Origin: Marvania coccoides
Lineage: Eukaryota; Chlorophyta; Trebouxiophyceae; Chlorellales; Chlorellaceae
Direction of reading: 5' to 3'
DNA: 51,873 bases
Assembly: GCA_963854735.1 (NCBI GenBank)
Contig: OY978111.1
Location: 48,001-99,873 of the forward strand
Positions 45,467 to 51,873 of the stretch are shown piece after piece. How positions within the stretch are numbered: the stretch's first letter is position 1; each line of letters starts with the position of its first letter. Position numbers and translations under genes: made by a program. The notes beneath the pieces were generated by a model. The model was not told the DNA's origin. It ran no database searches and saw nothing but the letters and a program-made list of their open reading frames with translations.

Positions 45467-47722
45467 TTAACCAACAGCTAAAATACGCGCTAGGAAGAAC
45501 GACCAGGTTGTTGCAATACCACCAAGAAGATAATGCGCAACACCAACTGCACGACCTTGAGTAATACTCAATGCACGTGGTTGGATTGCCGGTGCTACTT
45601 TCAACTTGTTATGAGCCCAAATGATCGATTCGATCAATTCTTGCCAATAACCACGACCACTGAATAAGAACATTAAGCTAAATGCCCAAACAAAATGCGC
45701 GCCTAAGAAAATTAAACCATATGCTGAAAGTGCAGAACCGTACGATTGAATTACTTGAGAAGATTGGGCCCAAAGGAAATCTCTTAACCAGCCGTTAATT
45801 GTATTTGCACTTTGTGCAAAGTTTCCACCTGTAATATGTGAAACACCATTTGCTCCAACTGTACCCCATACATCAGATTGCATTTTCCAACTAAAATGGA
45901 AGATAACAATTGAAATTGAATTGTACATCCAGAATAGTCCTAAGAAAACGTGATCCCAAGCAGATACTTGACAAGTACCACCACGACCAGGTCCGTCACA
46001 AGGAAATCTGAAGCCTAAATTTGCTTTATCTGGGATTAAACGTGAACTTCTTGCATAAAGAACACCTTTTAAGAGGATTAAAACAGTTACGTGAATAGTG
46101 AAAGCATGAATATGATGAACCATAAAATCAGCAGTCCCTAATGCAATCGGCATCATGGCAACTTTTCCACCAACAGCAACAACTTCACCACCCCAACTTG
46201 GACTTGTACTTGCAAGTGCATTTGGTGCAGTAAATCCAGGAGCTAGAAAATGTGTATTTTGAACCCATTGTGCAAAAACGGGTTGAAGTTGAATAGCAGT
46301 ATCAGAGAACATGTCCTGAGGACGGCCTAATGCACTCATCGTATCATTATGAATATATAAACCGAAGCTATGGAAGCCTAAGAAGATACAAACCCAATTT
46401 AAATGAGAAATCATAGCATCGCGATGACGAAGAACACGATCTAATAAATTATTGTAATTATTTGTAGGGTCGTAATCACGTACCATAAAAATAGCTGCAT
46501 GAGCACCAGCCCCAACAATACAAAAACCACCAATCCAAGTATGATGTGTAAATAAGGAAAGTTGTGAACCATAATCAGTAGCTAAATACGGATATGGCGG
46601 CATTGAATACATGTGATGCGCAACAATAATCGAGAGTGATCCAAATAAAGCTAAGTTAATAGCTAATTGAGCATGCCAAGATGTAGTTAAAATTTCATAA
46701 AGACCTTTATGACCTTCACCAGTAAATGGTCCTTTATGAGCCTCTAAAATTTCTTTCATACTATGACCAATACCCCAGTTTGTACGATATTGGTGACCTG
46801 CTACTAAGAAAAGAACAGCGATAGCTACATGATGATGAGCTGTATCAGTTAACCATAAACCACCAGTTACTGGATTTAATCCACCTTGGAAAGTTAAGAA
46901 ATCACTATATGCTGACCAATCAAGTGTAAAAAATGGAGTTAACCCTTTTTCAAAACTAGGGTATAATTGTGCCATTAAACTTGAATTTAAAAGAAACTCA
47001 TGCGGTAATGGAATTTCTTTTGGATCAACACCAGCATCAAGAAGTTTATTAATTGGTAATGAAACATGAATTTGATGTCCAGCCCATGCTAAACTACCTA
47101 AACCTAATAAACCAGCTAAATGATGGTTCATCATTGATTCTACATTTTGGAACCATTCAAGTTTCGGAGCTGCTTTATGATAATGGAACCAGCCAGCAAA
47201 AAACATAGCTGCAGCCATTACGAGCCCACCAATGGCAGTTGTATAAAGTTGAAGTTCACTGGTAATACCAGATGCACGCCAAAGTTGAAAAAAACCTGAA
47301 GTAATTTGGATCCCTTGGAACCCGCCACCTACATCGGCATTTAAAATTTCTTGACCTACAACAGGCCAAACAACTTGAGCACTCGGTTTAATATGAGTTG
47401 GATCAGTTAACCAAGCTTCATAATTTGAAAAACGAGCACCGTGGAAATACATCCCACTAAGCCAAATAAAGATAATTCCGAGTTGGCCGAAATGGGCACT
47501 AAACACTTTTCTTGAAATTTCTTCAAGATCACTTGTTTGTGTATCAAAGTCATGCGCATCAGCATGTAAATTCCAAATCCACGTTGTCGTAGTTGGTCCT
47601 TTTGAAAGAGTTCGTGAAAAATGACCTGGTTTAGCCCATTTTTCAAAACTAGTAGCAACTGGATTTCGGTCAACGATAATTTTTACTTTTTTCGCTTCAC
47701 GCTCTGGAGGACTAATTGTCAT
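45467..47722 (-). CDS. psaA: Photosystem I P700 apoprotein A1
   Basis: Partner of PsaB in the photosystem I core. From the ATG at 47722 the product is 751 residues, the standard length: [20 protein letters not shown] at the start, eleven membrane helices, the FX loop [20 protein letters not shown] with both Cys, and the C-terminal [26 protein letters not shown] lies 10 bases before this ATG. The frame is open to 47785 but those residues are not part of PsaA. It is uninterrupted, whereas in Chlamydomonas psaA is split into trans-spliced exons. Confidence 0.99.
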   Translation of the reverse strand: MTISPPEREAKKVKIIVDRNPVATSFEKWAKPGHFSRTLSKGPTTTTWIWNLHADAHDFDTQTSDLEEISRKVFSAHFGQLGIIFIWLSGMYFHGARFSNYEAWLTDPTHIKPSAQVVWPVVGQEILNADVGGGFQGIQITSGFFQLWRASGITSELQLYTTAIGGLVMAAAMFFAGWFHYHKAAPKLEWFQNVESMMNHHLAGLLGLGSLAWAGHQIHVSLPINKLLDAGVDPKEIPLPHEFLLNSSLMAQLYPSFEKGLTPFFTLDWSAYSDFLTFQGGLNPVTGGLWLTDTAHHHVAIAVLFLVAGHQYRTNWGIGHSMKEILEAHKGPFTGEGHKGLYEILTTSWHAQLAINLALFGSLSIIVAHHMYSMPPYPYLATDYGSQLSLFTHHTWIGGFCIVGAGAHAAIFMVRDYDPTNNYNNLLDRVLRHRDAMISHLNWVCIFLGFHSFGLYIHNDTMSALGRPQDMFSDTAIQLQPVFAQWVQNTHFLAPGFTAPNALASTSPSWGGEVVAVGGKVAMMPIALGTADFMVHHIHAFTIHVTVLILLKGVLYARSSRLIPDKANLGFRFPCDGPGRGGTCQVSAWDHVFLGLFWMYNSISIVIFHFSWKMQSDVWGTVGANGVSHITGGNFAQSANTINGWLRDFLWAQSSQVIQSYGSALSAYGLIFLGAHFVWAFSLMFLFSGRGYWQELIESIIWAHNKLKVAPAIQPRALSITQGRAVGVAHYLLGGIATTWSFFLARILAVG

Positions 47723-48294
47723 GGCGAAAAATTCTCCTTTTATCAATTCCGTAAAATAAGGTGTTTCTCGAAGTTTTTTATTCAAAGACTTATGCGTAGC
47801 TTTGTATTACCTATAGAAGTAACATCCTGTGGAAAGAATCGCCACAAAAGCTACACAAAAGATTTTAAGTCTACTCGATGTAACGCTTTGCCATCATATT
47901 AAAAAATGATTTTAAAGTGGCGCAACGGGCCAAAAGAGTAGAAATGGACTGCTAAGCACTGCTTCGCAGAAGGATCTTATTAAGTCATAAAGTTATTTGT
48001 TTCGAGAAGTCTCTACGTTTTCTTATTTTGAAAGACTTTCATGAACAACAAATGTTATGTAACGAATGCAAAGTAAAACGTCTGTGTTAGTTGTCACAAA
48101 CAACGCAATGCGATGCTACCTAGTAAAACTGTTTGTTCATGAAATTCAAAGCTCTTTTGTGTCCCGTGCTTTGCAAAGAACGCAATCGGTTCTCAATATA
48201 ATTGAGAAAGAGCATAGCAGATTTCCCGCTCAAAAGAAAATGTGAATTTTCTGAGTAGAATCACACAAAAAACAAGTGCATACCGGGTTAACTA
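47723..48294. other. Spacer between chlB and psaA
   Basis: 572 bases without a gene. Repeats: GATGTAACGCTTTGCCATCA with TTTTAAAGTGGCGCAACGGGCC (about 47876-47932), TAAGCACTGCTTCGCAGAAGG (about 47953), GAACGCAATCGGTTCTCAAT with ATAATTGAGAAAGAGC (about 48179-48214), the last a weak copy of the long hairpin repeat. The psaA promoter should be in the left part; I see no convincing -35/-10 pair. Confidence 0.6.
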
Positions 48295-49824
48295 CTAAGC
48301 TGCAACAGCTTCTTTTGCCGCATACATGACATCAATAGTAATTGTTTGAATTCCGTTTTCCCGAGCATATCGTTCTGTATTTCGTTTAATTTTGCCTCGA
48401 ACAAAGCCAGGAATTTTTTGTAATTCTCCTAAACCATCGCTAGACCAGGTTAGATCATTGTCTGTAGAAAGAGCTTTAGTAATTACTTCTTTTGTGTCAT
48501 GCCCACCAAAAATCTCTAATAAATGATCTTCCATGCCTAATGTGAAAGAATTATAGACTAAATCAGCGATTTGATTCGTCCCTTCATAGCCTAAAAATGG
48601 TCTATATCCTAATGGAAAATTTTGAATATGCACTGGTGATGAAATCACGCCGCACGGAATATCTAAACGTTTTCCAACATGGCGTTCCATCTGTGTGCCA
48701 AAAATAGCAGATGGTTCGATACGCGCGATCATATCAGCAACTTCATTATGATCTTCAGTTATAAGAATTTCATCACAAAACCCTTGAACTTGCTCTCTGA
48801 ACCAATCTGCGTCATGTTTACAATACGTCCCAGCACAAGCTACACGAATTCCCATTTCTCTAGAAAGTATTTTGGTCATTGCAGCCGCATGAGTGTTATC
48901 ACCAAATACAACCACTCTTTTTCCAGTTAAATTTTGACAATCAATAGATCGTGAGAACCAAGCTGCTTGTGACACATAACGTGTTTGTTGTTGCACATAT
49001 TGGGTATAATTCTTCTCAAGATCATACTGACTTTCCAAAATTCTCTCAATTTCTTTGATACAATTTCCCGTCTCAACAATACCCATCGGTGTTGTATCAA
49101 CATAAGGCATTCCAAATTCCGCTTCTAAATATTTGGCTGCCATTAAGCCAACTTCTCTATATGGAATTAGATTAAACCAAGCTTTTGGGAGGTTTTTTAA
49201 ATTGGTTACAGAGCCATTTTCCGGAAGAATTTCATTAATCTCGATTCCTAAATCGGTCAAGAGTCGTTTTAATTCACGACAGTCATGTTGATTATGAAAT
49301 CCGAGAGTAAAAATTCCAATAATATTTGCTGAAGGTTTTTCTGTTTTTGTCAGATCTAAAGTTTCAGTTTTTCGTGCTTTTTCAATATAAAAACGAACAA
49401 TTTGTTCAAGTGTACGATCCGCAGCTTGAAGTTCATTCACTCGATAATGATTCACGTCTGCTAATAAAACATCCGACTGAGATTCAAGAGAAGCTCGGTT
49501 AACAAAGTTTTGTAAATCTTCTTGTAAAATACTCGATGTACAGGTTGGTGTTAATAAAATTAAATCAGGGTGTTCTTCGCTATCCTTTCGTCGAATATTT
49601 TCAACAACTTTTTCTTGCGAACCACGCGCTAATACATGTCTATCTACGATACTTGCTGTGACAGGAGTAAAATCCCGTTCACGTTCAAGCATTGATCTCA
49701 TAACATTAAAATAGTCATCTCCGAGAGGAGCGTGCATAATTGCATGAACATTTTTAAAACTACTTGCTACTCGTAACGTTCCGATATGAGCAGGGCCAGC
49801 ATACATCCAATAAGCAAGTTTCAT
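48295..49824 (-). CDS. chlB: Light-independent protochlorophyllide reductase, B subunit
   Basis: NifK-like partner of ChlN; the catalytic heterotetramer reduces protochlorophyllide without light. From the ATG at 49824 the product is 509 residues: [20 protein letters not shown] (typical start), [20 protein letters not shown] with the conserved Asp, [18 protein letters not shown] with a Cys, and the C-terminal domain with [20 protein letters not shown] and [20 protein letters not shown]. The frame is open to 49947 but the extra 41 residues are not conserved. It lies 25 kb from chlL-chlN, yet all three genes are intact, so dark chlorophyll synthesis is predicted. Confidence 0.98.
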   Translation of the reverse strand: MKLAYWMYAGPAHIGTLRVASSFKNVHAIMHAPLGDDYFNVMRSMLERERDFTPVTASIVDRHVLARGSQEKVVENIRRKDSEEHPDLILLTPTCTSSILQEDLQNFVNRASLESQSDVLLADVNHYRVNELQAADRTLEQIVRFYIEKARKTETLDLTKTEKPSANIIGIFTLGFHNQHDCRELKRLLTDLGIEINEILPENGSVTNLKNLPKAWFNLIPYREVGLMAAKYLEAEFGMPYVDTTPMGIVETGNCIKEIERILESQYDLEKNYTQYVQQQTRYVSQAAWFSRSIDCQNLTGKRVVVFGDNTHAAAMTKILSREMGIRVACAGTYCKHDADWFREQVQGFCDEILITEDHNEVADMIARIEPSAIFGTQMERHVGKRLDIPCGVISSPVHIQNFPLGYRPFLGYEGTNQIADLVYNSFTLGMEDHLLEIFGGHDTKEVITKALSTDNDLTWSSDGLGELQKIPGFVRGKIKRNTERYARENGIQTITIDVMYAAKEAVAA

Positions 49825-50546
49825 ATATAATTTGAATTTATAATTATTTTTAGTTAATAGTAGTTTGCCTGAATGTATAAAACGAGCACGGGTAAAGTGA
49901 ATTTTGCAACTTTTATATAGGATTTTTGTTTTAAAATTAGCGATCATTGGCGGTCTTTAACCGCAATGATGAGCAGCATGCATTGGATATTTAATAAATA
50001 ACTTTTGATTAAGTTATTAGACTAGTAAATCAAGAGCTTAAGCATCATTTTCCTACTACCGCACTATTTTTTGATTTGTCAAAAGTTACTACTTTCAACC
50101 TCTATGTTTTAGTTTCAAGGCCAGCTACGCTGACGCATGCGGGGAACCTGCCAAGATCATTGATACTGCGCTTTATAGAAGGGATGTTGTAGGTAAATCA
50201 AGCTTGATTTCAAAAAGACTGATAAATAATGCTCTTTTTTTATAACATTAAACTATTTTCTTAATACAAATAATCTCCGATTCATCGATGAAGCGGTAAA
50301 AACAGATGCTTTTTTTTAAGGGTTCTCGACGACGATTAAACTTGAAAGTATTTAAAATACTAGCAAAAATTTCCAATTCCTAGCATAATAGTACTAAGAT
50401 TAAGCATGATAGCTTCGTCACTGAAAACCAAGGCATTAAAAATGCTTGCGGTTTTACCCCCAAGGCCAACGTTGTTGGCGCATCGGGCAAAGCCCGCAAG
50501 GTTCAGATACGAAGATCTTTATAAAAAGCACTGTTGGAGGATTACT
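49825..50546. repeat. Spacer with repeats between chlB and psbK
   Basis: 722 bases without a gene. At 49945-49986 is CATTGGCGGTCTTTAACCGC then AATGATGAGCAGCATGCATT, the intergenic match to the rpoC2 insertion. At about 50117-50156 is GGCCAGCTACGCTGACGCAT then GCGGGGAACCTGCC. At 50462-50501 is AAGGCCAACGTTGTTGGCGC then ATCGGGCAAAGCCCGCAAGG, the partner of 21861-21900. The latter ends 45 bases before psbK. The remainder is AT-rich. The chlB and psbK promoters must lie here. Confidence 0.7.
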
Positions 50547-50675
50547 GTGTTACTTTTAGCTAAACTTCCGGAAGCTTATGCTCCTTTTGACCCTATTGTA
50601 GATGTATTACCGGTTGTTCCCGTCCTTTTCATCTTATTAGCTTTTGTTTGGCAAGCTGCCGTAAGTTTTCGTTAA
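50547..50675 (+). CDS. psbK: Photosystem II protein K, GTG start
   Basis: Small photosystem II subunit next to CP43. The conserved mature part is unmistakable: [20 protein letters not shown] then [17 protein letters not shown]. No ATG lies at a fitting place: the nearest upstream in-frame ATGs (50406 and 50442) would add dozens of unconserved, repeat-encoded residues. A GTG at 50547 is preceded by GGAGG (50536-50540) with a 6-base gap, an ideal ribosome-binding site, and gives a 42-residue precursor, the usual size. I therefore call GTG as the start. Confidence 0.9.
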   Translation: MLLLAKLPEAYAPFDPIVDVLPVVPVLFILLAFVWQAAVSFR

Positions 50676-50746
50676 TATCATCGCCAACAAAGTTGGCGCA
50701 TCATTTAACGGAAACACGTGCAAAATTTACATATGGAAACAGAACC

Positions 50747-50848
50747 ATGAATTTTGAAATTGTTTTACAATTAAGCGCTTTAGTATTTATCGTAGCGGCT
50801 GGTCCGCTTGTGATTGTATTACTTTCTGCTCGTGGGGGAAATCTCTAA
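50747..50848 (+). CDS. psb30: Photosystem II protein Psb30 (Ycf12)
   Basis: Single-helix photosystem II subunit. The 33-residue product MNFEIVLQLSALVFIVAAGP then LVIVLLSARGGNL matches Psb30/Ycf12 in length and in the GPLVIVLLSARGGNL end. An upstream open frame to 50648 is repeat DNA. It lies 71 bases after psbK on the same strand. A GTTGCTT/AAGCAAC hairpin (50891-50908) follows it. Confidence 0.96.
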   Translation: MNFEIVLQLSALVFIVAAGPLVIVLLSARGGNL

Positions 50849-51124
50849 AATTTTTTTGAGAAAACACTTTGTTTGTTGCGTAGCTGGTGCGTTGCTTTTA
50901 GAAGCAACACAACACTGCACAAAGCGAGTATTTTCTAAAAGCTTCCCTGTTTTAGAGTTTGAAGAGACGCAAAGTCACTTCTAATTTTCTACGACTTCTT
51001 TGACTTTTTAAATTGAATACAAATAGATTCGAAGTTATTTACACCTTTTAATAAGGAAATACTATTTAATTTTGATTGTTTTCGACAAAAAATTGTCTTA
51101 TTTTAGTAAATAAAAGAGTTTTTT

Positions 51125-51220
51125 ATGCCTATAGCTGACTCTCAAGTCTTCATTGCATTATTTTTAGCCTTAGCCACTGGCATTTTTGCTGTACGCCTTG
51201 GAGTAGCTCTCTATAAATAA
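51125..51220 (+). CDS. psaM: Photosystem I subunit XII (PsaM)
   Basis: Single-helix subunit at the photosystem I trimer or periphery region. The 31-residue product [20 protein letters not shown] then [11 protein letters not shown] fits the family in length, in the (D)xQxFIAL start and in the RLxxxLYK end. psaM is kept in many algae and lost in flowering plants. It is followed by a very strong hairpin. Confidence 0.95.
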
Positions 51221-51245
51221 CACCACTCCAATTTTGGCGAAAGAG

Positions 51246-51291
51246 ACCAAAAGCATCAATTTGACTATGTCTGAATTGATGCTTTTGGTCA
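51246..51291 (+). terminator. Strong 17-bp hairpin after psaM
   Basis: GACCAAAAGCATCAATT (51246-51262) and AATTGATGCTTTTGGTC (51275-51291) are perfect complements with a 12-base loop, 25 bases after the psaM stop. It is the longest perfect stem with a real loop that I found in the window, and a probable 3' end of the psbK-psb30-psaM region. Confidence 0.8.
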
Positions 51292-51406
51292 TTAAATCAA
51301 TACCTTTTTTGCTATCCAAGAAAAACTGTCAACGATTGATTACGATTTTTGACCGCAAATGTCGTGCCTCCGATGCATTCTTTGGGACGCAACGTAAGAT
51401 ATTTTA

Positions 51407-51435
51407 TTGAAATTATTGAAATTTTATTGTAGTAT
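51407..51435 (+). promoter_or_regulatory. sigma70-type promoter for trnQ
   Basis: TTGAAA (51407-51412), 17 bases, TAGTAT (51430-51435). The -10 box ends 11 bases before the trnQ gene. The spacing and sequence are like the trnE and trnfM promoters in this window. Confidence 0.65.
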
Positions 51436-51446
51436 AGAACAGAAAA

Positions 51447-51518
51447 TGGGGTGTCGCCAAGTGGTAAGGCAGCGGGTTTTGATCCCGCCATTCGGAGGTT
51501 CGAGTCCTTCCACCCCAG
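51447..51518 (+). tRNA. trnQ-UUG: tRNA-Gln (UUG)
   Basis: 72 bases: acceptor TGGGGTG/CACCCCA, D arm GCCAAGTGGTAAGGC, anticodon stem GCGGG/CCCGC with loop TTTTGAT and anticodon TTG, T arm GGAGG-TTCGAGT-CCTTC with a G-T pair, and discriminator G. The weak T1-A72 first pair is usual for tRNA-Gln. Confidence 0.95.
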
Positions 51519-51538
51519 AATTTTAGTGTATTTCTGAT

Positions 51539-51748
51539 TTACAAAAAAATACTTAAAACATAAGTCAGACCTAAAAACACAAATATAAGGGCCCATGTCA
51601 GACGATTTAAAAATTCTTTTGCTTCTGTATAACTGGTAAAATATCCTGTTTCTAGAGCTTTTCTTAAAAGAACGTTCTCTGTTGGGGTTTGCGGAATAAT
51701 TATAACAATTAATAGAAGTGACACAAGCATTTGGAGAATTCTAAGCAT
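51539..51748 (-). CDS. ycf47: Ycf47, SecG-like translocase subunit
   Basis: Small membrane protein of the thylakoid Sec translocase (SecG/Sec61-beta role proposed from similarity). From the ATG at 51748 the product is 69 residues with two hydrophobic helices (LRILQMLVSLLLIVIIIPQT and LTWALIFVFLGLTYVLSIFL) joined by PTENVLLRKALETGYFTSYT, the region I recognise from green-algal Ycf47. An ATG at 51838 would add 30 polar residues (99 in total); I prefer the shorter form. The gene is chloroplast-encoded only in some green algae. Identification is from memory of the family. Confidence 0.7.
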   Translation of the reverse strand: MLRILQMLVSLLLIVIIIPQTPTENVLLRKALETGYFTSYTEAKEFLNRLTWALIFVFLGLTYVLSIFL

Positions 51749-51873
51749 ACTAAAAAAACTTTGTAAATTAAATTTGAAATGTGACACATCATTCATTAGA
51801 ATTTCAGTGCATTGAACCAATAAGTTGTCCGAGAGCATTTTTTATGCTACACTGTAAATGATTGAAAATTGTC

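Overview
The window is a stretch of green-algal chloroplast DNA, AT-rich and densely packed. It carries the ribosomal-protein operon with rpoA, infA and rpl12, the plastid RNA polymerase genes, tufA, photosystem and cytochrome b6f genes, rbcL, minD, ccsA, cemA, ycf4, clpP, and all three genes of dark-operative protochlorophyllide reductase (chlL, chlN, chlB). Retention of tufA, rpl12, rpl19, infA, minD, psaM, psbM, chlB/L/N and a ycf47 (SecG-like) gene, with a group I intron in trnL-UAA, points to a core chlorophyte, most likely a trebouxiophyte. That placement is inference from gene content. No rRNA operon or inverted-repeat boundary is visible.

Layout: (1) 0.4-8.5 kb, minus strand: rpl23-rpl2-rps19-rps3-rpl16-rpl14-rpl5-rps8-infA-rpl36-rps11-rpoA-rps9-rpl12, the merged S10/spc/alpha operon. 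(2) 9.1-14.5 kb, minus: psaJ-rps12-rps7-tufA-rpl19-ycf4-cemA. (3) 14.7-18.4 kb: a tRNA-rich zone (P, W, E, fM, G, S, Y, L) with rps18, rpl20 and psbM. (4) 18.7-21.7 kb: the psbB cluster, with psbH in the reverse of its usual orientation. (5) 21.9-28.3 kb: ccsA, then chlL-chlN, trnR, minD and rbcL. (6) 28.7-31.5 kb, minus: clpP-petB-petD and trnC. (7) 31.8-42.4 kb, plus: rpoB-rpoC1-rpoC2. (8) 42.8-49.8 kb, minus: chlB, psaA, psaB. (9) 50.5-51.8 kb: psbK, psb30, psaM, trnQ and ycf47.

The genes form one photosynthetic and gene-expression kit: plastid polymerase and ribosome parts, photosystem I and II and cytochrome b6f subunits with assembly factors (ycf4, ccsA), Rubisco, light-independent chlorophyll synthesis, and protease, division and secretion functions.

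The most unusual aspect is the non-coding DNA. Nearly every spacer is a mosaic of short palindromic dispersed repeats built from a few modules (for example CTGCGAAGC/GCTTCGCAG, GCCACGAAGTGGC, GGCGGTC..GACCGC, GGGCAAAGCCC). These modules also occur in-frame inside coding genes (rpoC2, rpoA, rpoB, the 5' end of chlN), in a loop of the trnL intron, and at the psaJ stop codon. Two copies show a loop inversion and two differ by a compensatory base-pair change. Other points of interest are an initiator tRNA with an A1-U72 pair, a GTG start on psbK, a 30-bp perfect palindrome after chlN, an rpoA without a C-terminal domain, and a tRNA-like remnant beside the inverted psbH. I found no new enzyme system, CRISPR array or mobile-element gene.
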